This document shows positions 1 through 12,354 of a DNA stretch of 64,000 nt, in pieces; position 1 is the stretch's first letter; each line of letters opens with the position of its first letter. Source of the DNA: Laetiporus sulphureus 93-53. Its lineage: Eukaryota > Basidiomycota > Agaricomycetes > Polyporales > Laetiporaceae. The stretch lies in the NCBI RefSeq assembly GCF_001632365.1, contig NW_024468545.1, positions 323,731-387,730 of the forward strand. The letters run 5' to 3'. Both the position numbers and the translations under genes were made by a program. The notes beneath the pieces are model-generated. The model ran no database searches. It saw nothing but the letters and a program-made list of their open reading frames with translations, and was not told the DNA's origin.

Positions 1-1191
1 CGCTCCATTTTACACATCTATCCGTATCTTCCGGTGAATCATTGATGGTGGCATCTGCAGATTGGATTTGTCTACGTGAGAAAACATGGCAATATGCAGC
101 GCTGCATAGTGCTCTGTAGCCGCTCATCGGGATTAGGCACGCGTAGACAAGCCCAGTTCGCAGATAGGCGATGGTGGTTCCTAATCCTAGTTTCAACAGT
201 TGGACGTTATGGTTCAGGGTAAGTACATTCTTTGAGTTCTGCTAAGTCACCGGAGAATCGAGTACTATGCAGGGGAATTGGTCGTCGCGTTCGGTACCAT
301 AATATACGACGATGCATTCGGCTCCAACCTCAACCCCCATCCCCCGGCGTTATTTCGAGTTACTTACCGCAACGTTGATCGTAGATTTCCTGTAACATGA
401 TGATATCACCATGGCATACGGCGTATTCAACTCAAAATTTCTGCAGGCGAACCCTACATGTCCAGGTATCTAGATAGTGATTAAGAAGAAAAGACGGTCA
501 TCACTCGGTGAGCCGTCACCAGATTGATGTATCCTAACTTCAATCGGAACACGGTTGACTTGATCATGGTCAGATCCGCCTGGTTAGCAGCTTATCCAAC
601 CGGATAGCCAGTCCGACCCACGCGTACCAGATAGTATCCTTTCCGTAAAGTCTCCTGTTTTTCCCGCAATAGAGATCTGTCTATTTTCCTTTTCTAATTC
701 ACTAATAAACAGTGCGAACATATCTGCGCTCTAGTCAAGTCTAAGCCATTTTTTTCCGTCAGACGTCACTCATTACCGCTTGATCGCTGACGATATCGTT
801 CTTCATTTTTTTCTCTGAGTGGTCCGTCCGTGACCTCACGAAGACCACCGTACAGTCAGTTCAGGAACAGATGCAATGCGAGAGAGCATGTTGCCTGGGT
901 CATGGACATGGTAAGTGGCGCCAGTGTATGTCTAGATAGCGCATCATATCTCAGTGCCACATAACCGGATTTCGTTCACGCCACCAATGCGTCGGTTCGT
1001 CGTTTCTATCTCCTTCTTGACCATTGCACACACGGATAGTCAACTAACACGTTCCTGTTATGTCCAGATATCGTTTGTAGCAGGCCTCGCGCAAAGGCCC
1101 TTGCCCTCTCACTTATAAAGTCTGCCTCATGTTCTCTCGGTTCTGTAAGCTCCGCCTCGGTCAAATCCTCATTGTCTTCTCGAACACTGGA
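1..1191. other. Gene-free stretch, left edge
   Basis: I find no convincing coding exon here. Open frames are short and interrupted on both strands. The right end is the presumed promoter and 5' leader of the gene starting at 1192. An in-frame ATG at 1129 would add 21 residues to that gene, so the true 5' end could lie inside this stretch. Confidence 0.5.
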
Positions 1192-2035
1192 ATGGCCGAC
1201 ACGAGTCTGGACAACATTGATGCACAGTTGTCTGAGTTTGCCGCGGCTGGTTTCACCGTGGAGCAACACGATGCGGTCGACGGCGACGTCGCAACGGGCC
1301 TGAATGTGGGTCTATCTAATGTTTGCATGCATGACATGCTAACATTGCTGTGTAGCTGCCAACACGGCTGGATCAGCCTCTCAAAGAACATACTTATTCT
1401 GAGATGCCGTTCATGAACTTTAACGTTCCTTCCACGGATCAGTTGCCACCGCTCGACGTTCCATTCAATCCATATCGCACACCAAATACTGCAGATTACA
1501 CTGTTGTCCCTATTGTGAAATTGCCCCCCGGTGGGATCAGGCTTTACGATTTTTTATTTGGGAGTTTTTCGGGGGCTGGCCTTCCTCCGTTGCATGTATC
1601 TGGGGATCCGTTCAGTAGCAAGGTATCAGTGAGGATCAGAGTATGTCTCATTCAGCAATGCAACGGCTCGTTTGTTCATTCATCGACTACACTTGCGACA
1701 GTGGCCAGGCTATCAGAACATTCTTGCCAAGGACAAGCAGATAAACATCCGAAGGACGACTGCGAACAGTGAATACGTGCATACACAGAAGGTATTGGAA
1801 CAGATCGCGAAGCTGTTCTGGAATTTCATGAAGGTCGTCTAGTTCATAATTCGCGTCGTAAACTGTTACTGATGCATATTCCTATGTGCAGGACGTTGAA
1901 AACGACGTGATAAATGTCGAATGGGGTCTCCGTCCTAACGGCGCCATTGGTTTCAACCATATTTTCCTGCAGCAGATACTCAGGGTTGCTCACGGTAGTA
2001 TCCAGCCGGTGTTTTCTTGCCAGAGGTTCAAGTAA
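1192..2035 (+). CDS. Uncharacterised basidiomycete family protein, copy A
   Basis: Four exons (1192-1305, 1356-1640, 1702-1833, 1892-2035) join in frame to give 224 residues. Introns have GT..AG ends and the first has a CTAAC branch-point-like site. The product is a paralogue of the C-terminal half of the gene at 7023-8967. Shared blocks are KVSVRI, QI.IRR.TA.SEYV.T.K.LE.IA.LF..FM, EWGL and RVA.GSIQPVF near the stop. No known domain, signal peptide or membrane segment is visible. I recall similar uncharacterised proteins in Agaricomycetes, often with an IRWPGY motif, and IRWPGY spans the exon 2/3 junction here. Compared with copy B it lacks about 250 N-terminal residues, so upstream exons could be missing or lost. 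Function unknown. Confidence 0.65.
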
Positions 2036-4519
2036 GGTAGGTGTTGCCCCACGGCATTTAATGCTATACAATTAACAAGTTCTTTCAAACTCTTTAGAGG
2101 CGGAACTGCCTGCTCACTGGGATCGTCCATTTTTAGATATTTGATTTTGCCTACTCTTATGAGCTTTCTGTAGTGCTACATACCGAGGATTCGATTTCAG
2201 GAGTCCTATTCTACCTTCATTTGAATTTCTCGTACGCATCCTTTGTCGTTCGTTCTGCTCGGATCTTCAGGCTATAGCTGTGTCATGTGCTACGTTTTCT
2301 GTTCATTTTCTGCTGGCAGATCTTTTACACGTCACATCCATTTGTACTTCAACCACAATCGGAATACTTGATGCTTGAATATCATACTTGCTAAATTGAT
2401 GACTTGGGAGCGGTCTTCGACATGAAAGGTAGAGAGCGACGTCTGAGCTACGTGCCGATTGAGACCTTACTACTGCTCATCTATGCTTCTAACTCAGATG
2501 GGGGTTGACATTCTCGTCGCGCCTAGTTTCGGTCGACCATGTAAACTCTCTTGCTCGAGTTCCCAGTATGCGAGAACGGTACGTACGGTTCCTCAAAATT
2601 GATGGGCCTCAGCAAAAGTCCAGACAATTTAAGCAGCCACAATCGCTGCATGCTTGGGACACGGACAGCCTACAGGCTATGCTGCCTGACCCTACTCGAC
2701 GATAGGCGCCGACACCATTAACTTGTCTACGTTCAAGCTTTGGCGTATCCTCTTGCACGCCGTCGTCGCCGACACCCCGTCTAGCACTGCGTTCCTAAGA
2801 CACCAAGTTTCCTCTTGAATTGCTGTATCCTCCCTCCGGCAACCCCACCTGCATCTTCTCTGAAAGCTCGAACGTGATGGTGCTATGTCACTCGATGACG
2901 CCCTCTAGACCATGGTCGGATCACAGGAACAAATCAGCCACGCTCGCAAGATGCATGACGAGAACTGGCCGTCGTCCTCCGGGAAAAGGCGCATTTCCGA
3001 CACGTCGCGTGTTCAGCTCGAAGGTGCAGCGATCGTCTGGAATTGGCATCTCCTCCATGAGGTCCTTCTGCACGTTCAGGAAAACCTTCGCAGCTATCGC
3101 CCTCCATATCGCATTTGCGGCGGCATTCCGAGATCGTCGAATGTCTTCGATGTTATTTCGGGTTCTCGTGCAGCATCTGCACCTTAGAAATGCACCTGAT
3201 TGGCAACAAGTATGCAATCAAGTCCCCGTGGTACACGAGAGCTCGATAGCAGCACAGACGTAAACATAGACGGTGCGGAATGAAAGGAGAAGGACGCACC
3301 GAAAAAGTTGATCATGAATACCGGTCGCAGTTGCATATTCGGCTTGGCATTGCGTTAAGGTGGGGGAAGGGGATTCGATGAGCACTGGGCAATCTTCCCT
3401 GCTCAAACACATTGCGCTGCGATGTTCGCCATAGCCTAGCACTTTTGTTAGGATGATTGTATCTAGTGGCACTTGCAGAAGAAACTTGTTGCTTACATGT
3501 GCCTAATAATCGATGACGACCTCCTTGATCGAGGCGGGTACAGCCTGTGGCTCACGAAGAACGGTACAAGCAGTCATACAGCTGGAAAGGGCGAGAGTAT
3601 CGGTACAGTTCTCTGTGGAAAGTAAACATCTCCGAGGCGCAAAGAATACCCTAAGTAGAATATCCATGCGGATGGTGAGTAAACCGTCGTGCGAGAATTC
3701 TTGAATAGCGCATCATAAATTCAAGTCCAAATGCGAGTGAATATCAGCGGATGGATGTGTGGCCTAATACGCACGACCTCATCATTGCTATGACTCATCG
3801 AAACGGTATCTTACGATTCCGTCTTAGCAGTGGTCGGACAGAGCACCAGTATGCAGCCCTATCAGCCTGGAGTTATACGAGCCAGTACTGTATCAACGAG
3901 AATTTCTGTGGTGGCAATCAGTTAATAGCACCCCGCATAAGAACTGAGAGCATACAGTGGCCGACACTTCAAGCTTCAAGCTTCGTTCAACACTTGCAAT
4001 GAACATCATTGCGTACTTATGGCATGTGGCAGTCCTCCACGCTATCCGGAGAGACCCATCAATAAACGACTCGGACGAGCTTTCTCGGCTGGAGTATAGG
4101 ATCGACCTTATACACAAAGTAAACAAACCCGATATTACGATTGATAATAAGCTACTCCTATGTTCCTGCAAACGTGGATCAGCGATGACATTGAAGAATT
4201 TGGACATGTGTCGATGTCGATGAACGTGGCTGAATACGCGATCATTAGCGCGCGTGCACCGACTCAGTTCGACTTTTCATCCTGATCGTGTCTGGCCAAA
4301 TGCTGCTTCATCGCCTCAGCGTTCGAGGCCAATGCTCGGCACAGCCTCGAGACCATGACGACAATGCAAACGATTTCCTGAAGATGTCCGAATGCGGGCT
4401 GCACGATATGCTCTGCTCCGATCTAGAGGTCATATCAATCTGAGCATATGCTCATGAAGCCTCACCGGCATCTGTTATCGCACGCTCGACCCTGACCACT
4501 GACTCCCATCATCTCCGCA
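2036..4519. other. Long intergenic stretch with at most one weak coding relic
   Basis: Between copy A and the GlcNAc-6-phosphate deacetylase gene I see no gene I can defend. A minus-strand stretch at about 2921-3590 has coding-like frames and is listed separately. The remainder (2036-2900 and 3600-4519) has only short frames on both strands. The last few hundred bases are presumably the promoter of the deacetylase gene. Confidence 0.4.
2921..3590 (-). pseudogene. Possible decayed gene fragment, unidentified
   Basis: On the minus strand two open segments read like protein. One is about 3472-3280, ending before a GTGCGT donor-like site. The other is about 3190-2921 and contains the stretch KVFLNVQKDLMEEMPIP. 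A third segment upstream (about 3590-3515) reads well but runs into a TAG stop at the point where it should continue. The pieces can be joined through plausible intron borders, but the stop argues for decay. I do not recognise the family, and the opposite strand is also open over part of this span, so chance is possible. Confidence 0.22.
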
Positions 4520-6541
4520 ATGAGCTCTCCGAATGGTTTGATATGTTTTACGAACTGCCTCCTGCCGCAGGAAGACGGCAACCTCATCGAGAAAGACCTC
4601 TGGATCGACGAGCGGAGAGGCATCATTCTAGATGCGCAAGTGAGTTCTTTGGATTCACAAATTCTCGATGTCATTGAAGTGGGTCTCGCTCGTTGTAGAG
4701 GACGTTCTTCCTGAGGAAGGAAAGGCCAGACAGGGTCATTGATCTTGGTGGAAACATCCTCAGGTCAGTCGGTTTCGATCATATAGCCATCGTGCAGATC
4801 ACTCCACTACAACGTGTCTGCCTTTTGGAAGGATGATGATCATTGTATTCATTCTTATGCCGAAAGGTAGCATAGATCCTGGCTTACGTATATTTTCCAG
4901 CCCTGGGTTATTGGACATACAGATCAACGGAGCCTATGGCTTTGACTTTTCCGTCTACGATGGAGATGATGAGGCGTACAGAGAGGGCCTGAAGACGGTC
5001 GCCGAAAAGATCGTGGAAACAGGCGTTACTTCGTAAGCCCATGAATCCTTGCCATTTTGCTCCACGTCTGACTGTCTCCCAGTCTCGTCCCAACGATCAT
5101 CACCCAAGAGCGCTCCCTCTACCCGAAGATCCTTCATCTCCTCAGACCCTTCTGTCTCCCGCACTCCGCGACGCTCCTCGGGTGGCACGCTGAGGGGCCT
5201 TTCATCCAGCTTGCGAAGCGCGGCGCACACGCACCGCAGTTCCTCGTCCCCGCCCATGAGCGCTTCGCCTCGTTCGAGGCGGTCTACGGCGCACAGAACC
5301 TCGCGGATCAGGAGGACTGGCTCATGTCTGAAGACGGCAACGCGGGGCTGGGCGTCCGCATCATTACTGCTGCCCCGGAGATTGACGGTGTCATGCCATC
5401 CATTGAGGAGGTCGTCAAGCGCGGCGTCGTGTTCTCGATCGGACATAGGTGAGTATTAGTTGCCTCGTACAGCCCATCGAGTATTCAATCCCGCCCTCGC
5501 ATTAGCATTGCCACCACGGACATCGCGACGCACGCGGTGCAACAGGGCGCACGGCTCATCACTCACCTGTTCAACGCGATGCCGCAGCTGCACCACCGCG
5601 ATCCATCCATTATTGGCCTCCTCGGCGCCTCCCCCTCCCTGGTGCAGTCACCGTCCATGCTCCCATCCATGCCGTCGACGCAGATTTCGCGCACATCGTC
5701 ATTGAAGAAGCGCCTTTCGCAGGCGCAGGCGTTGCACGAAGGTCCGAAGGCGACCTCGGAGGCGTTCGATGATCTCGAGACGCCGCCTCAGACGCCAATA
5801 TTGAGGGCGATGGCTGCGCAGGGCGATCTGAACTTGCAGAAGGGCAGAGTGGCGGAGATGCCGTTCCAGAGGCCGTTCTATGAGCTGATCGTGGATGGGA
5901 TTCACTCGCATCCGAACTCCGTTAGAGTGGGTATCCGGTCACAGATCCAGTTTGATGGTGTGCTGACCCGATATCGGCAGCTTGCGTACTCATCATACCC
6001 AGAGGGATGCATTCTGATCACGGACGGTATGTTATCAGATCATGATTTGTGTTACCTCGATGGATGACTGGGCTTCAGCCATGAAGATCCTCGACCCTCA
6101 TCTGAAGGACGGCGTGCATGAGTGGCGTGACGGTAAGCGCTTCGTCAAGGAGGGCGACAAGCTCTACCTCGAGGGCACCGATACCCTCGCAGGCAGGTAA
6201 GCCGTTTCCCCTCGCTCCGTGCCTCACCTTCCACACACTTATGCTACTCGACCCTACTCAGCGTGGTCACCCTGGACAAGTGCGTGCGCAACTTCTCACG
6301 TTTCACCGGATGCTCGCTCGGGGAGGCGATCAAATGTGCCACGTACAATCCTGCAAAGTAAGTCGGCGTTCGACAGCTGCGAGTGCGGAGCCTCACGGTA
6401 GCATGATTCAGGTGCCTTGGCATCGAGAACAAGAAGGGTACGCTGCGCCACGGGGCGGATGCGGATCTCGTCGTGTTGAATCACAAGGGGAACGTGCTCA
6501 GCACATGGGTGCGGGGAAAGGAGGCATGGAAGAGGAGCTAG
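4520..6541 (+). CDS. nagA: N-acetylglucosamine-6-phosphate deacetylase
   Basis: Nine exons (4520-4639, 4699-4763, 4901-5032, 5083-5448, 5506-5926, 5981-6026, 6079-6196, 6262-6357, 6412-6541) join in frame to 497 residues. The enzyme removes the acetyl group from GlcNAc-6-phosphate in the cytosol, feeding amino sugar from chitin turnover towards fructose-6-phosphate. Family signatures visible: PGLLDIQINGAYG, HAEGPF at about residues 141-146 (metal and substrate site), GHS with His227, HLFNAMPQLHHRDP, and the catalytic Asp in ILITDA (about 383). A C-terminal GADADLVVLNHKGNV strand is typical of the amidohydrolase fold. Odd: about 75 to 80 residues between roughly 272 and 350 are Ser/Pro/Gln-rich and low in complexity, and interrupt the usual GASPSL..YELIVDGIH continuity. 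No frame breaks. The start is the first ATG in frame with the conserved N terminus. Confidence 0.95.
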
Positions 6542-7022
6542 ACGGGCTCGATGAGACACTGACATTGATAGAGCTATGTGTTTTAGATAAACATATGAGA
6601 CATCGAATATATGAAGCCTTGTATTGCTCTCAGCTAGGGCGTGGATGATTGAGGCATGGAAGGGTGAATGTAGACGCCCAGAACGAGTCCTCGTTCATGG
6701 CCTCACTATACGTTGGTGACACATAAGCTGAAGTAGCGTAACACCATCGTGGTTCTTCTCTAATGTAGAAGAGATGACAATGCAGCACAGAATGCAGAAC
6801 CGCAGTGGGAGGGTAAAGACCACCGCATTGTTTATAACCTTTATCACATTGTCCACGGTATCCATATTACAACACAAATACGAAAACGAACTCGCCCAAA
6901 ATAACAAAGGACAATTCAAGTTCACAAGGCACGGATTCTCCATTGTAATGTTTCACAGCACGCGTTAGGTAACGTAGTGCTTGGACGCATCATAGCAGCG
7001 TGCAGACACTGACCTCAGCATC
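6542..7022. other. Convergent intergenic region
   Basis: This 480-base stretch lies between the 3' ends of the deacetylase (plus) and family copy B (minus). I see no coding exon. It presumably holds both 3' untranslated regions. Confidence 0.6.
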
Positions 7023-8967
7023 TCAGACATCGGTGCCAAAAACTGGTTGAATACTACCATAAGCCACCCTGATAATCGCCAGCAGGAAGATGCGATCGAC
7101 GTTGATTCGGCCAGTCGGGAAGAGTCCCCACTCATTGGCAATGTTCAAGTCGCTTTGTACGTGCTGGACGTCATCGTACGCATTAGCCATTATTGACGAG
7201 ATAGTGCATCAGCATACCTCCATGAACTGAAGGAACAACCTTGCGATTTTCTCCAACAGCTTGTACGTATCGACGTACTCAGAGGACGCAGTCGATCTAC
7301 GAATTGTAATCTGCTTGTTCAGATGTGTGTTATAGGGACGTATCTATCGCAAAATCATCTTGAACATCTGAAAGCTGGAAGGCCTCGTATCACTGAATGA
7401 GACGCACCGAGATCCTCACGGATACTTTGATACCGAATTGCTTGCCGGTGACTTTTAGAGCAGGAAGCTGCATGCGCGAGAGATCTCCCTGCTGAATATC
7501 ACGGAGGCATATTGGAGGAATATCGACAATAGACTCGGCATGGAACTCGCGGCTGTCCTTGTTCGAATATAATTGGTATGGAATGACCCTCAGGTTTCTC
7601 ATTGAACCGGTAAAATGAATGAACTGCCCATCGGATATGAGATGTGTAGTCTGCGAATGAGCGGACCAGGGAAGCATCTATGATGTTCCCAGTATGAAAC
7701 ACAGATCAAAAATAAAGAATAAGAACGCACTTCCGATGGACCTGTTTCCTGGTTTATTATCATGGGCTGGAGGAGACCAGTTGGGATAAAAACTGGCCGA
7801 ATACGATTATTCGTGAGCTGAGGTTGCATCTGTGCGATGTTTTCAGCATGCCACACACATATTATATTTCAAACTTATACAAACGCAGAACGCACGTCGA
7901 ATGAATTTCCTGTGTTCCCTGATGCGTCCCCATAGAGTTGTTGACCACCGGCGAGGCTGTTGGGTGAGATATTGTGAAAGGGAGACATGATATCGGCATA
8001 AGGCTTCGTCATCTGCCGATCAAAACCAGTGGAGGGCTGGTGTTGCAACTGTAGAGTTATCAGTGCATAATGTATACTGAACAGCTGCAGAAGGCACACG
8101 CACGCTAAACGGATCCCCGCCCTGGGTCATCGAGGTGTCCCAACAGCCCTGATACTCGTTTGACATGAAGGAATAGCCTCCCGGTAGGGACAGCGCGTTG
8201 CCCATCTGCACTGCCTGCGGCAGGCGGTAACCCTTCGGGCGCGCAATGAACATCCTCTCGTCGAGCAATTGCTGGTGCTGCAACTGCGGAGACGAAAACA
8301 TGTCAGAAACGCGTCTGGACACATTCTCAACTAGGCGGCAACCTCGTTTGTCGAGAAGTTTCCATGACTCTGATGCTCAATGGAGACGAAGGACGAGATG
8401 GCGGGTGACCGAGATGAGATGTACTCCCTTCGCTCCGCCACGGACCGATGTGGAATCATTGGCAATGTGCCCGTCGAGATATCAGTAGCCTGGGACGGCC
8501 GTTGCATCCAACAACCATGTCAGCATTCCACACATACTCCGTACCAGCAGAAGATAAACGCACGCTCATAGTACCTCCACCCTGATTTCTTGAGGAACCT
8601 TCATCTCCTAGAAATTCACTGATGTCGTCATTGGCCAGCGGGTCGTGAGAATCGGACAGCGACGAGTCCGTCAGTGGGCCTTGAGCATCTGCTGGTGATG
8701 AGAGGGCATCAATCTCATAAGTGACGACGGGTGCCGAATTAGCGGAGGTCGTATCTGCAAAACAAACAAATCAATATGTCGCGCATATTTTACGATTGGA
8801 CCCATGGTAACAGGATACTTGCCCTGAATTCTCGATGCGTTCCCATCAAAGGATTGCTCAATGCAATTATTGTCGACTGTGCTCTCGAATGGCAGCGGAT
8901 GGCTACGAAGGTCAAGTATTGAAGGATCAATGCAAAGCGGGTAAGAGTTGTTGGTTGTGCTCGTCAT
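7023..8967 (-). CDS. Uncharacterised basidiomycete family protein, copy B
   Basis: Nine exons on the minus strand (8967-8823, 8754-8564, 8489-8343, 8283-8104, 8036-7896, 7829-7731, 7677-7408, 7343-7218, 7163-7023) join in frame to 479 residues. The first intron uses a GC donor (GGCAAGT context); the others are GT. Introns 2 to 8 are all in phase 0, and five of their donors read GTGCGT. The last three exons match copy A (1192-2035) across the whole conserved region and end at the same GSIQPVF point. The N-terminal 250 residues are Ser/Asn/Gln-rich and look disordered. No signal peptide, membrane segment or known domain is visible. An in-frame ATG at 9024 could extend the start by 19 residues. 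Function unknown. Confidence 0.7.
8754..8823 (-). other. GC-AG intron in family copy B
   Basis: The frame of exon 1 (ending CAG G) joins the frame of exon 2 (starting AT ACG ACC) only if the intron begins at GCAAGT and ends at TTTTGCAG. The nearby GT alternative creates an immediate stop. The donor context G|GCAAGT fits the known rare GC-AG class. Coordinates are the flanking exon bases. Confidence 0.65.
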
Positions 8968-10415
8968 TTCGACGTTGGAGATAAAACGATGAAGGACTGA
9001 CAAGTACGAGAGCTTCATTAGCATCTTATATGTTCCTTTTCACGAGGTTCGGAGGGAAACATGCTGTAGCGATATCTGGATATACAGAAGTTGATGATGT
9101 TAACAAGCGAGGTCAGCCTGCATCAAACACGTTGCCTACGATCCTGTGGACTGATTTATCGCTGCATCGAAAGTATGGAGGACGCGCAGATTGAATGCGC
9201 TATCCAGATATGCGAATCCAGAGGATTAATCCATCTTCGGTGCTTGAACGAGCGGGGTGGTTGGCGACACACGGCAGCAGACTGTTTTTGCATGAACATT
9301 GACCGTATGGATATAGTTTCACCGACGGGGATGAACCAATCGAATCATAAAGCCACGAACGTCGAGATCTCGTGGGCAATAAGGGATGGAAATCCGGATA
9401 TCTTCATCGCGTGAAGCTCGAGACACAATAAGTAATGCAGAACTACCCATGAGCGCACGGGCCTCCCCTTATGTCCGGTAGGGCATCTTGATCGTGCGGC
9501 AGTTTTGGAGACATTGGACCCACACATTGATCTCTGAGAAACCTCAAGTCAACTCATCAAGAAGACTGGCTGTTGCACGTACATACGGTGCAAAATTTGT
9601 TACGATCTGTACTCAAGTAAGTGAGGAGATGTAGCTGCACGGCCCAAACAACTCACCTCAGCCGTACTAATGGTGGAACGGATGGAGGGAAGTTGAAAGG
9701 CGGGGATGCGGTATATGTGAGGCGGGTGTGTATTATGTAACCCGCCTTCTTCGCGATCCGCCGCGCCGCCATTGACAGCTGCGACAAAATTGCCTGCAAG
9801 ATATATATCATGGCAACTTCTTACACTACTTTGAAACGCTCAGTACTAGCAGTGCTAGTAACGGTAACATACCCACGTGTTGAGATCAATGGACGGCCTC
9901 TGTTCGATCAGGGGGGAAGGCAGCATGAAGGGAGCTTGTATTTGGTATTGCAGCCTTCCAGCTAGTCAGCGTCGGGTGTAGGCTCATAAACCCAATTCAT
10001 AGAGAAAGATCGTTGTTCCTCTGTACACAGTGAGCCAGTAGAAGCAGCAGCAACAGTTTCTTATGTAAGCAATTCAGTCATCAGTCATGTCCTGATCTTA
10101 CCTATGTCACAATCTCAATTGCGACGCCAGGATGATCTCGAAGGTCAGCAGCGGATACATTTCCGTCATTTACAATGATGGACAAACCCGACGGATCGGC
10201 GGCTAAGTAAGTCTTAATGGATCTTGCATTCCCACGCCTCAGCATCTCCATTGGAGCGGCCTATTCTAAATCTCTGCGGAAAGTAGTATTGATCTCAAAA
10301 GGCCAGATATATCTGTATGAACGCTTAGGTCGGCTTCCGCGACGCCTTCGCGTTCAAATCAGTGCTGCCTCAACCTCTGTTCTCTCAACTTATCCTCCGC
10401 TCGCGGTTCCTCTGT
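8968..10415. other. Divergent intergenic region
   Basis: About 1.4 kb between the divergent copy B (minus) and NFKBIL1-like (plus) genes. Open frames are short on both strands and none resembles a known protein. It should contain both promoters. I see no tRNA-like or repeat structure. Confidence 0.5.
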
Positions 10416-11594
10416 ATGTCGATGGCTTCGGGAAAGTTGCATCTCAAACGAACGCCTGCTGAGCAAGCAGAACGCGAGTTCCACGGAGCGAAGAAGGCAG
10501 CGCGCAGAGCAGCCAAGCGGCATCGTCACGACCTTTCCGAGTCTTCAAGCGACGAGTATCGCCACGAGCAGGCAAATTCTCCCCCCAGCAAACGTGGCCG
10601 GACGGGCCACTCGAAACCCTCTGGGACCGGCGCACCCTCGTCTGATTATTCATATGTGTTCTACGACAGCGTAGACGAGGACGGCCCGGTCCCGTTGCCT
10701 TCCGCCTCTGCCTCCGCCTCCGCGTCGTCCTCGCGGGCGCACAAACCGGACTATGACCAAATCCGTGCGCAGCTCGAGGAGGAGCGCTTCCGCGAGAAGA
10801 TGTTCGGCGCGATGGAGGAGGACGAGCGGTTAGACGGGCTGGAGTCGCATTTGAACTCGTACGCGCACATTCCGCGGAGGTGGCGGGGCGGGGGCATGGA
10901 CAGGATGGACGACGAGCTGGGCATCGATCCGCAGTTGATGGAGGAGGACGACTATGCAGAATGGATAAGGGCGGGAATGTGGAGGTAAGTGCGGTGCTTG
11001 TATGCTAGTCGATGCGAGCGTTGATATCCTTGCAGAAGGAAGCATGCAGAAGAGTATGCGGAGCGTGAGCGCAAGAAGGCGGAACGTGCCGCTCGGCGGG
11101 CGCGCGAGAAGGCGATCAGGGACGAGACGAAGCGTCTCGAGAGGGCGGAAGATGAAGACAGGAAGCGGCGCCAACGAAGCAGAGAACGCAGGCGTGCAGT
11201 GGAAGTTAGGGAACAGTACGATGCGCGGTGGAAGATGCTCCTAGCTTCAGGCGAGGACGGTATCCTGCGATTCGAAGACGTCCCATGGCCGGTCATTCCT
11301 CCGGTTCTCAGCAGCAAGAGGAGCACACATCACTGGCGGATATCGATAGAGCATCTAACGATAGAGGCCATCTCTGCATTCCTGTTCCCTCCAGGAGAGT
11401 CTAGCGATGGTGAGAGAGAGGAGAGGAAGAAAGATCGGAAGGAGAAGCTCAGGGAGACTATGCTACGCTTTCATCCGGACAAGTTCGAGGGGCGAATTAT
11501 GCGTCGTGTGCGGGAAAGCGAACGGGAGAAGGTCAAGGAGGCTGTGGGCATTGTGGTCCGGACTGTCAGTGGCTTGATGGGAGAGGCAAAATGA
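10416..11594 (+). CDS. NFKBIL1-like nuclear protein with degenerate J-domain
   Basis: Two exons (10416-10984, 11036-11594) give 375 residues. The N-terminal third is basic and Ser-rich with a likely nuclear signal (KKAARRAAKRHRH) and SSSDEYR. The middle is a long charged helix (about residues 190-255) rich in ERERKKAERAARRAREK, probably coiled coil. The C terminus has an HPDKFEGR motif followed by an amphipathic helix (VKEAVGIVVRTVSGL). This matches the fungal relatives of NF-kappa-B-inhibitor-like protein 1, whose C-terminal segment resembles part of a J domain. Those proteins are linked to RNA processing in other eukaryotes, and the exact role here is inferred. The start is the first ATG in frame; a second ATG lies two codons on. 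Confidence 0.75.
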
Positions 11595-12354
11595 GTGTGT
11601 TCTCTGCAGCTCGTATGTATTGTTACTTCGCATATCTACTATCCACCTTTAATCCACGGATATCTTGCTCGTGTCCTGTAAGCTTATGTGACAATCTATC
11701 TAGGAACGCTAGCATTGCTTTTCCACAGCACAACAGAACGTGTGTCTTTCCGATGGACATCCTCAATGGTGATTATGCAAGAGGAAACATGGCATTCAGC
11801 GTTCAAAGTATCTATCCATCATCACGATACGGTCACTACTCGTATCGACTAATTCATTCGAAAAAGCCACATTCCGCTTATTTCCACTGGACCATATAGT
11901 CTTCTGAGTGCCATAAACGGCCAGCAAGTCATCCGTACAGAGATTGTTCTGAGACAAAAGGATGTTTTCAAAGATATTGAGTCTGACCGATGGTAGTCGA
12001 GAGAAACCGGAAGCCTGAGCTATCCCTCACAATTTGATGTAATCGCAAGTGCAAGACAATTGGCATGACAAATCAAGTCAGGAGAAAGATCCCACATAGT
12101 ACTGTGGCAGGATTTCATCTTGATGGCTTGTCACGGTCTAACTTGAGAAAGGTCCTGGGTATTCGTGACAGCTTTGGGCGCCTGAGGACCCACATGCGTC
12201 CACAAAAGCGCTTTCCTTCAAGCGCCGCGTCTCCTTCCAACTTGCTATCACACTCACCGACGCACCCGATTGTATCCCTCTCCCCTATTTTTTCACCGAT
12301 ATATGCGGAATGAGAAACGCGCCACTTACCACGTTACATCACGCGTCATGACTA
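11595..12354. other. Intergenic region, nothing recognised
   Basis: Spacer between two plus-strand genes. Only short unrelated frames are present. It should hold the 3' end of the NFKBIL1-like transcript and the promoter of the phosphodiesterase gene. Confidence 0.55.
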
